Source: Rhodospirillales bacterium Ga0074136 (GTDB taxonomy: Bacteria; Pseudomonadota; Alphaproteobacteria; Acetobacterales; Acetobacteraceae). From it: DNA of 64,000 bases. A program made the position numbers and the translations under genes. The DNA lies in assembly GCA_001464375.1 (NCBI GenBank), contig LNEW01000163.1:25142-89141 (forward strand). The letters are read 5' to 3'. The notes under the pieces are model-generated. The model was given only the letters and a program-made list of their open reading frames with translations, ran no database searches and was not told the DNA's origin. This document shows, in pieces, positions 57,264 to 64,000 of the stretch (position 1 is its first letter; every line of letters starts with the position of its first letter).

Positions 57264-60200
57264 TCACGGCCCCGGCGCGTGGCGGTCCAGCAGGGCATCG
57301 GGCAGCGCCATGACCCGCGCGCCATAGGTCCAGACCAGCGCGCACTCCACGCGCCGCCCCGGGAAGGCCGCGCGCAGCAGCGCGCGATAGGCAGCCATCT
57401 GCCGCAGGTACAGCGGCGCCACAGCCGCGACATCCGTCGGCGGCGGGCGGTTGGTCTTGTAGTCCAGCACCAGCACGCGCGTGGGTTCCACCAGCAGCCG
57501 GTCCACCTGGCCAGCGATCAGCCGCCCGCCGACGCGCCCCGCCAGCGGCGCCTCGGCCAGGCTGCCCACGCCGAGCGCGGCCGCCACCAGCGGCGCGTCC
57601 AGCAGCGTCGCCACTTCGGCGCGCACCGCCGCCTGCTCCGCATCATCCAGCCCATGGCCAGGTCGCGCGAGGAAACGCCGCGCCACATCGTCGCGCGACG
57701 CGGCAGGATGGTCGGGCAGATGTTGCAACAGCGCGTGCACCAGCCGGCCGCGGCGGAAGCGCAGGCCGCGCGGGTCGTCGGAAGGTCGCGGCGGCGCGGC
57801 GGGCGTTTCCTCCTCGCCCGGCAGGGCGGAGGGCGCGACGGCGCCCTCCGGCGTTTCCACCCGCGCCGGCACGCGCGCCCAGGCCGGCAGGTCGGTCATC
57901 GCCGTGGGCGCGCGGAGCGGGTCGTCGACGCGCGGTGGCGCCGCCTGCGCCGTTTCCATGCGTCGCACCACGGCATCGGGCGCGAACAGGTCGTCGGGGC
58001 CTTCGAAGGGCTGTTCATCCACGCCGTCCAGCTGCGAGAAACCATGCTCGACCAGGCGATACCAGCAGCCGGCCGGTACATCCTTCCTGCCCTGCCAGCC
58101 GCAGACGATCAGCCGATCCTCGGCCCGCGTCAGCGCGACATACAGCAGCCGATGCTGCTCGCGCGCCTCGGCATCCTTGTCGGCCTGGCGACGGTCGGAC
58201 AATGCGCTGGCGGCAAAGCCCTCCTGCTTGGGGGCCCAGGCGGGCAGGTCGTCAGCCAGCCAGCGCAGCGCCGCGCGATCGGGCGGTGCGCCGGTGGTAT
58301 CGGGCAGGATGACAATGGGCGCCTGCAGCCCCTTCGCACCATGCACGGTCATGATGCGCACGGCATCGCCGGCCCCTTCGGCCTCGCGCTTCACCTCGGC
58401 CCCGCCCTGGCGCAGGCGGTGCACGAAGCCCTGCAGCGAAGGCGGATACGCGCGTTCGTGCTCCAGCGCGGCATTGAGAAATTCATCCATCGGATCCGCC
58501 GCATCCGGGCCAAGGCGCGCGAGCATACGCGCCCGCCCGGCGCGCGGATCGAGCGGCCCGGGCCCGCCGAGCACATCCGCGAACAGCGCGTGCGGCGTCG
58601 CGTAATCCGCGCGCGCCATCAGCGCGGCGATCCAGTCCGCGACGCGACCCAATCGGGTCTCCGCGCCACGATGCGCCGCGACCGCCCCCCACAGCGACCC
58701 CTGCCGCGGCCTCGCCAGCGCCAGCAGCTCATCTTCATCCAGCCCGACCAGCGGCGACTTGAGCAGTGCGGCGAGCGTCAGGTCGTCCTCGGGCAGCAGG
58801 AGCACGTCGGCAAGTGCCAACAGGTCCTGCACCGCGATCTGCTCGGCCAGTACCATGCGATCCACACCGCCGACCGGCACGCGCAGATCCTTCAGCGCGC
58901 GCACCAGCGCGGCCAGGAAGCCACCGCGCGCACGCGACCGCAGCAGCACCAGGATATCGCCCGCGCGTACGCGTCGGCCCTCGGGCTGCTCGGCGCCGCG
59001 TTCCACGCGCGCGGGCAGCGTCTCGTGGTCCAGCATGTATCGGATGCGCGACGCGATCAGCGATGCCAGGCGCTGCGCCGCGCCTTCAACATCCACGGGA
59101 GATTCCGGCGGCGCCCAGGCCGGTGGCGCCGCGGCCGCGGCAACCTGCAGCAGCGGCCACAGTTCCACGCTGCCAGCCTGGCCGGCGCGGTCGGCGTAGT
59201 GGCGCAAGGCCGCATCGCCTTCCACCACGCCGGCGCGCGCCTCGCCACCGGCAAAGACGGCATCGACCAGCGCCAGCACCGGCGCGGTGGACCGGAACGA
59301 CACATCGAGCGGCACCGGCCGAAAATCGAGCCCCGCGCGCGGGGCCACCGCCCCGTAATGCGTGCGTTCCCGCGCGAAGCCTTCGGCATCGGCACCCTGG
59401 AAGCCGTAGATCGACTGCTTCACGTCGCCGACCGCGAAGATGGTGCGGCCCTGGTCGCGGGCACCGTCGCCGGCGAAGAACTCCCCGGTCAGCGCGCGCA
59501 CGATCCCCCATTGGTCGGCGTTGGAATCCTGCGCCTCATCGAGCAGCACGTGATCGAGGCCACCATCCAGCTTGAACAGCACCCAGGCGCTGCCGGGGTC
59601 TTCCAGCAGGCGTTCGGCGCCGCGGATCAGGTCGTCGTAGTCGAGCATCCCGGCGCGCGCCTTCGCGGCCTCGTAGCGGCGCAGCACCGGCGTGCCGATC
59701 GCCAGCAGCGCCATGGTGGCGGCCAGCACGCGGGCGGCGGCACGTGCCTGCTCGGCGGCCTGCACACGCTCCGCCTCGACGGTCAGCGTGTCCTGGATGG
59801 AGGCCGCGTCGGCGCCGGCCTGCCTGGTCGCGAATTTCTTGCGCGGCTCGTTGTCCTTGGTCAGAAGCAATGCGCGCCAGCTCTCCCAATGCGCAGGCCG
59901 CAGTGCTTCATCGCGCGCCAGCCATTCGGCGATCTCCGCCCCCCGCGCCTGGTCATTGGCGTTGCCGCTCGCGCGCAGGCAGGCGCCGGCGCGCGGAACG
60001 CCGGCGCCGACCTCGCGCACCGCCGCGCGCAGCACCGCATCCTCGGTCGCCTCGCCATGCACCAGGCCGAGCGCCCGCGCCAAGGCACCCTCGAACCCCG
60101 CCAGCCCCTGTCGTGAGTCCACGGCGCGCAGCAGCCGCCCGCGCGTGGCCGCCAGCGTGCCAACCACCTCCGCGAAGCGCGTTGGTGGCACCAGCCGTGC

Positions 60201-60734
60201 CAGGTGTTCCAGCGCCGCACGGTCGGGCGTACCCGCCAGCACCACCTCGCGTTCGCGCGCCAGCATCGCGCGTGCATCCTGGTCCTCGACCACCGCGAAT
60301 TGCGGCGCGAGCCCGGCTTCCAGCGGGAAGGCGCGCAGCAGCGATTGCGCGAAGGCGTGGATGGTGGAAATGCGCATCCCGCCCGGCTGTTCGAGCACGC
60401 GAACGAACAAGGCACGCGCGGCGCGGCGTTCCGCGTCACCAGGCGCGCGCCCGGTCAACGCGGCCAGCGTCGCGGTCAGCGCCGAGTCCTCCGCCGTGGC
60501 CCAGCCGCCGAGCGCGCGTGCAAGGCGCGTGGCCATCTCCGCCGCAGCCGCCTTGGTGAAGGTCAGGCACAGGATGCGCCCGGGCTCCACGCCCGCCAGC
60601 AGCAGGCGCAGCACGCGGTCGGTCAGCAACTTCGTCTTGCCGGACCCGGCCGAGGCCTCGACCCAGGCCGAAGCCGCCGGGTCCGAGGCGCGCGACTGCG
60701 CGTGCTCGGCGCGTTCGCGCGGGGATTGCGTCAT
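57264..60734 (-). CDS. addA: Double-strand-break repair helicase-nuclease subunit AddA
   Basis: An 1156-residue UvrD-like helicase with a C-terminal RecB-family nuclease. ASAGSGKT (about 27-34) is Walker A, ILCLTFTKAAAAEMA is motif Ia, LLDEAQDSNADQW is Walker B, and FAVGDVKQSIYGFQGA is motif III. LLYVALTRAEDRLIVCG is motif VI. VLDYKTNRPPP near the end is the nuclease centre, with the upstream RLIAGQVDRLL. The start at 60734 (TQSPRERAEHAQSRASDP) overlaps addB by four bases. With AddB it resects breaks for RecA. Confidence 0.96.
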   Translation of the reverse strand: MTQSPRERAEHAQSRASDPAASAWVEASAGSGKTKLLTDRVLRLLLAGVEPGRILCLTFTKAAAAEMATRLARALGGWATAEDSALTATLAALTGRAPGDAERRAARALFVRVLEQPGGMRISTIHAFAQSLLRAFPLEAGLAPQFAVVEDQDARAMLAREREVVLAGTPDRAALEHLARLVPPTRFAEVVGTLAATRGRLLRAVDSRQGLAGFEGALARALGLVHGEATEDAVLRAAVREVGAGVPRAGACLRASGNANDQARGAEIAEWLARDEALRPAHWESWRALLLTKDNEPRKKFATRQAGADAASIQDTLTVEAERVQAAEQARAAARVLAATMALLAIGTPVLRRYEAAKARAGMLDYDDLIRGAERLLEDPGSAWVLFKLDGGLDHVLLDEAQDSNADQWGIVRALTGEFFAGDGARDQGRTIFAVGDVKQSIYGFQGADAEGFARERTHYGAVAPRAGLDFRPVPLDVSFRSTAPVLALVDAVFAGGEARAGVVEGDAALRHYADRAGQAGSVELWPLLQVAAAAAPPAWAPPESPVDVEGAAQRLASLIASRIRYMLDHETLPARVERGAEQPEGRRVRAGDILVLLRSRARGGFLAALVRALKDLRVPVGGVDRMVLAEQIAVQDLLALADVLLLPEDDLTLAALLKSPLVGLDEDELLALARPRQGSLWGAVAAHRGAETRLGRVADWIAALMARADYATPHALFADVLGGPGPLDPRAGRARMLARLGPDAADPMDEFLNAALEHERAYPPSLQGFVHRLRQGGAEVKREAEGAGDAVRIMTVHGAKGLQAPIVILPDTTGAPPDRAALRWLADDLPAWAPKQEGFAASALSDRRQADKDAEAREQHRLLYVALTRAEDRLIVCGWQGRKDVPAGCWYRLVEHGFSQLDGVDEQPFEGPDDLFAPDAVVRRMETAQAAPPRVDDPLRAPTAMTDLPAWARVPARVETPEGAVAPSALPGEEETPAAPPRPSDDPRGLRFRRGRLVHALLQHLPDHPAASRDDVARRFLARPGHGLDDAEQAAVRAEVATLLDAPLVAAALGVGSLAEAPLAGRVGGRLIAGQVDRLLVEPTRVLVLDYKTNRPPPTDVAAVAPLYLRQMAAYRALLRAAFPGRRVECALVWTYGARVMALPDALLDRHAPGP

Positions 60735-63700
60735 GCCTCGCCCTCCGCGGCCGACCATTCCTCGATGCGCGCCAGGTGGTCGTAGTCGCCACCCGCGGCA
60801 CTGCGCGAGGGATGCGGGCGCGACGCGAAGGGCGCATCGCCCAGCAGCCAACGCGCCACCAGGTGTTCCAGGCGATCCTGCGCAATGGCCGCGTAATCCT
60901 GCGCCGTGGCGTCGATGGTCTTGACCTCGCCCGGCTGTTCGCCGCCGGTCAGGCGCCAGTAGATCAGGTCGCGCGCCGTGCCGGGCATGTCGCGGAAGGC
61001 GCCCTCGCGCAGCAGCCAGGCTTCGATCGGCAATTGCGGCGCGTCGCCGGCGACCAGCGCGGCTTCCTTCGGCACCGTGCCGGTCTTGTAGTCCACCACG
61101 CGCCAGCCGCCGGCGGAGAGGTGGTCGAGCCGGTCGGCGCGTGCCTCTATCTCCACCTCGCCGTCGGGCAGACGCAGCACTGCCTTCCCCTCGGCTTCGA
61201 CATGGCAGGCGATCAGACCGCCATCGCAGCGCAGGGCGGCTTCCTCGGCGACGACGAAGTCGCCGATATTCGCCAGCCGCGGCGCCCAGAAGGCCAGGAT
61301 ACCGGGGCGGTCCGCATGCGCTGCCAGCGCCGCCTCGCTCGCGCGCGCCCAGGCCGCGCGGGCGGCGTCCTCGCCTGGCCATGCCAGAGGCAGCGCGCGC
61401 AGGAATCCCGCCATCGCCTCGTGCACCAGCGTGCCGTATTCGATGGCGCCGACATCTTCCTCCAGCGCCTTCAGCGGCTGCAGGCGCAGTACGCGCTTCG
61501 CATAGAAGGCATAGGGATCGGCGATCAGCAGCGCCGCGTCCGACACCGTCAGCCGCCGCGGCCGCATTGCCGCGGGTGGCACAGGCGCGGGCCGCGCGCA
61601 GGGTGCCGCCACCGCCGGCGCATCCAGCGCCGCCGCCCAGCCCACCGCGGGCGAGGCCGCCAGCGCCAGCCCGCCCTGCCCGGCCAGGAAGGTGTCCAGA
61701 CGCACCATCCAGCGCGCCGGCACGCGCGGCGCCCCGCCACGGCGCAGTGCGGAGGACAGCACCGCCTCAGGTGCCGATGCCGCGGCGAACAGGAAATCCG
61801 CCGCGACGCGCCCGATGCGGGATTCCGCCTCCGGCAACCCGAAGGCGGCACGCATCGGCCGGCTCATCCACGGCCCCGGTTCGGTCGCCTGCGGCCAGAC
61901 GCTCTCCTCCAACGCGCCGAGCACCACGCGGTCGAAGGATTGCAGCCGCGCTTCCAGCAGGCCGAGGACGGCGATGCGCGGATGCGCCGCCGACGCCCGC
62001 CCGCGCGACGCGCGCAGCGATGGCGCAACCGGTCCGGCCAGCGCGCCCTCGAACAATTCCGGCCAATCGGCGGGCGCGATCGGCGGCAGGTGCGGCAGCG
62101 CGGAAGACAGCGCGTCGAGGTGCCGCGCCAGCGGTTCGCCTTCCTCGCCCGCATAGAGCCGCAGCCCGCCGGGGAGGTCCGGCGTGGCGGCGAGCGCTTC
62201 CGCAGCTGCCATATGCGCGGCGAGCAGGTCGTGGGGCGGACGTGCCGGCGCATCGGGCAAGGATTCGAAGCCCGCCAGCGCGGCCTCCAGCACATCGATC
62301 AGTGCCGCGACCGAGGCCTGCGCATCGCCCGCGGCAGCCACCGACGCACGCAGCCCGGCAAGGCCCGCGGCCGGACGCGGCCCGCGCAGCGCCATGCGTT
62401 CCAACCCGCGCGCCGCCGCCAGCCAGGCGTCGCGCGCCATCCCACCCGCGCACAAGGGATGCTTCAGCACGCTCAGCAGCGGCACCGGCGCGAAGCCCTC
62501 CGCCACCATGCGCGCCACCAGGCGCAGGAAGGCGGCGGCGGGCGTTTCCGCCAGCGGTTCGCCGGCGCTGTCATCGGCGGTGATGCCATGACGCGCGAGC
62601 TCCGCGCAGACGCGCCGCGCCAGGTCGCGATCGGGCGTGATCAGCGCAGCGCGCGCGCCGTCGGTCTCCATCGCCTGGCGCAGCAGCAGCGCGATGGCGC
62701 TGGCCTCCTGCTGCGCATCCGCGGCGACCAGGCGCGTGAGGCCGGCACGCGCCGCATCCCAGCGCGCCGGGTCGCGCCTGGTCCAGGCGTCGAGCCCTTC
62801 CGCCGGTGCCATCGCTCGGCCCAGCAGCACGGCGCGGTCGGGCGCGGCGCCGCGCGGCGCGGGCTCGTGCCAGGGCCGCAGGTCGGCAGGCGTTGCACCC
62901 ATCGCCGCCAGCAGACGCGCCTGGCCGGCGAGCGGATGCGTGGGCGACGTGCGCACCGCCTCCCACAGCGCGTCATCCATCGGTTCCGGCAGGCCCTGGA
63001 AAACCACCGCGCCGTGGGGCGCGCGCGCCAACACACCGAGCAGCGCGGAGGCCGCCGGGATGGTGCCGCCCGCACCGATACCCGCCGCGATGGTCGGATG
63101 ATCCGGTGGCGTGGCGCGCCACGCCGCCGCCTGCGCCGCCAGCGCGCGCACGCGCCGCAGCCCGATATCGAGCAGCCCGTGATCGTCCAGCCAGGCGTTC
63201 CAGTCGGTCGCGATGGCGCGCAGCACGGTGGTGGTGATCTGCCAATGCGCGGCGTGCCGGTCCGGCACCAAGGCATCGAGCCGCGCCAGCCAGGCCTGCG
63301 CCACATCGGCCGGCGGCAGCCGCGCCAGCGAATCGAGGTCGTGTTCCTCCAGCGCGATCTCGTCGAACAGCCGCGCCAGTTCGCCCGCCAGCAGCCAGGC
63401 CTGTTCGGGCGTGGCGGGGCCGCCGGCGCGGCGCGGGATGCGCGCGGCCATGGCCGCCAGGACCGCCTGGCGTGTCAGCGGCTCGACTGCCGGCGGCAAG
63501 TCGAGCAGGTCAGGCAGCGCCAGTTCGTCCGCATCCTCGGTGGACAGGCCGGCCAGCGCGCGCATGCGCGGCAGCAGCAGCGCGCGGCCGCCGGCTTCGC
63601 GCAGGAAGGCCTCGCGCAGGGCGCGCGCAGCGCGGCGCGTGGGCAGCAGGATGGTGGTGCGGGACAGCGCATCCGGCGCATCATCCGGCAGGCGCGCGAG

Positions 63701-63766
63701 CACGCCGGCGGCCAGCGTGTCGAGAAAGGGCGCGGCGGGCGGGATGGCAAAGATGGTCAATGTCAT
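60731..63766 (-). CDS. addB: Double-strand-break repair protein AddB
   Basis: A 1011-residue partner of AddA. It opens TLTIFAIPPAAPFLDTLA, the alphaproteobacterial start, and the ATG at 63766 is used; one at 63778 would add four residues. ILLPTRRAARALREAFL is the remnant of the helicase P-loop region. The nuclease domain near the C-terminus has EIEARADRLD and VVDYKTGTVPKEAAL, with the metal-binding aspartate and lysine. Full length and undamaged. Its stop overlaps the addA start (ATGA). Confidence 0.95.
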   Translation of the reverse strand: MTLTIFAIPPAAPFLDTLAAGVLARLPDDAPDALSRTTILLPTRRAARALREAFLREAGGRALLLPRMRALAGLSTEDADELALPDLLDLPPAVEPLTRQAVLAAMAARIPRRAGGPATPEQAWLLAGELARLFDEIALEEHDLDSLARLPPADVAQAWLARLDALVPDRHAAHWQITTTVLRAIATDWNAWLDDHGLLDIGLRRVRALAAQAAAWRATPPDHPTIAAGIGAGGTIPAASALLGVLARAPHGAVVFQGLPEPMDDALWEAVRTSPTHPLAGQARLLAAMGATPADLRPWHEPAPRGAAPDRAVLLGRAMAPAEGLDAWTRRDPARWDAARAGLTRLVAADAQQEASAIALLLRQAMETDGARAALITPDRDLARRVCAELARHGITADDSAGEPLAETPAAAFLRLVARMVAEGFAPVPLLSVLKHPLCAGGMARDAWLAAARGLERMALRGPRPAAGLAGLRASVAAAGDAQASVAALIDVLEAALAGFESLPDAPARPPHDLLAAHMAAAEALAATPDLPGGLRLYAGEEGEPLARHLDALSSALPHLPPIAPADWPELFEGALAGPVAPSLRASRGRASAAHPRIAVLGLLEARLQSFDRVVLGALEESVWPQATEPGPWMSRPMRAAFGLPEAESRIGRVAADFLFAAASAPEAVLSSALRRGGAPRVPARWMVRLDTFLAGQGGLALAASPAVGWAAALDAPAVAAPCARPAPVPPAAMRPRRLTVSDAALLIADPYAFYAKRVLRLQPLKALEEDVGAIEYGTLVHEAMAGFLRALPLAWPGEDAARAAWARASEAALAAHADRPGILAFWAPRLANIGDFVVAEEAALRCDGGLIACHVEAEGKAVLRLPDGEVEIEARADRLDHLSAGGWRVVDYKTGTVPKEAALVAGDAPQLPIEAWLLREGAFRDMPGTARDLIYWRLTGGEQPGEVKTIDATAQDYAAIAQDRLEHLVARWLLGDAPFASRPHPSRSAAGGDYDHLARIEEWSAAEGEA

Positions 63767-63785
63767 CGCACCCGCCATTGCCGGC

Positions 63786-63899
63786 TCATGGTGCCCGTCT
63801 GTGCCAGACCCGCTGCGGCCACTGGCTCGACACCGGCGGGATCCCGCCACCGAGGATGGTGAAGCCGACGCTGCATTCCCACTCCACGGCGCGGATCAT
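63786..63899 (-). CDS. Candidate 37-codon small gene between nucleotidyltransferase and addB
   Basis: A short leftward frame whose ATG overlaps the upstream stop as TGATG and whose TGA lies 7-19 bp before the two possible addB starts. It would encode a 37-residue peptide beginning IRAVEWECSVGFTILGGG and ending WHRRAP, with three tryptophans. Its position is that of a coupled operon member, but no family is recognised, and it may only be a spacer. Confidence 0.25.
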   Translation of the reverse strand: MIRAVEWECSVGFTILGGGIPPVSSQWPQRVWHRRAP

Positions 63900-64000
63900 C
63901 AGAACAGCGCCCTCACCAGCCCCGCCCGCAGCGTCTCCTCCGCATACCGCAGGTCCTCGGGCGTCGAGAGGTGGAACCACACCCCGTCATGCACCAGGCC
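63899..64000 (-). CDS. Nucleotidyltransferase family protein, C-terminal fragment (partial)
   Basis: Only the last 33 residues are inside the window, read from the right edge leftward to TGA at 63901-63899. The ending GVWFHLSTPEDLRYAEETL followed by a short tail is that of the sugar-phosphate nucleotidyltransferase-like proteins (NTP_transferase, MurU/HddC type) commonly encoded just before addB in Alphaproteobacteria. The catalytic part is outside, so specificity (for example N-acetylmuramate phosphate uridylylation) is not testable here. Confidence 0.7.
   Translation of the reverse strand, partial: GLVHDGVWFHLSTPEDLRYAEETLRAGLVRALF

Overview
The window is GC-rich, densely coded chromosomal DNA of an alphaproteobacterium, most likely Acetobacteraceae (Rhodospirillales), of a Roseomonas-like kind. 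This rests on the gene order dnaA-dnaN-recF-gyrB with rpsT upstream, the hprK-rapZ-EIIA-HPr-EI phosphorelay, addAB, and three genes for Bug/TctC-type periplasmic binding proteins. The genus assignment is inference. No rRNA, tRNA, CRISPR array, prophage or insertion sequence was seen.

Layout. (1) 1-9900 is metabolic and transport DNA: the 3' end of purD; a leftward set (leaderless family-5 binding protein, rhodanese, Bug protein, TupB-like permease); divergently, an isochorismatase-fold hydrolase with two tandem NodB/PuuE-type deacetylase-like proteins; then two small secreted paralogues built of 11-residue repeats, a second Bug protein and a PLP-dependent dehydratase. (2) 10033-14017 is an overlapping operon hprK-rapZ-EIIA(Man)-HPr-ptsI, a phosphorelay with no sugar permease beside it, followed by a 27-28 bp tandem repeat and two small exported proteins. 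(3) 15231-26374: ahcY with a SahR-like palindrome upstream, a thiolase and thioesterase, a GST, and a leftward run of transaminase, MFS transporter, hyuB, hyuA and Bug protein. (4) 26441-38315 is the replication-origin-type neighbourhood: gyrB, recF, dnaN, dnaA, rpsT, enoyl-CoA hydratase, a damaged mutM, then rightward ubiE, coaBC and dut; ubiB, often found between ubiE and coaBC, is absent. (5) 38354-49099: a TTC38-like TPR protein and a tripartite RND efflux operon with two different inner-membrane pumps (MdtABC-like plus a NodT-type outer-membrane lipoprotein). (6) 49358-64000: purH, beta-carbonic anhydrase, rmuC, a CNT nucleoside transporter, a class III aminotransferase, an M20 amidohydrolase, the addAB recombination pair and the 3' end of a nucleotidyltransferase gene.

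The least ordinary features are: a roughly 110 bp dispersed repeat in three gene gaps (dnaN-dnaA, purH-carbonic anhydrase, M20-addA); the mutM gene with an internal frameshifting gap and a lost zinc-finger cysteine; the 11-residue-repeat exported proteins; the deacetylase-like pair in which one partner has lost candidate catalytic histidines; and the 28 bp tandem array behind ptsI. Starts were chosen from domain boundaries, Shine-Dalgarno matches and stop/start overlaps. No database search was possible, so family names rest on recognised motifs.
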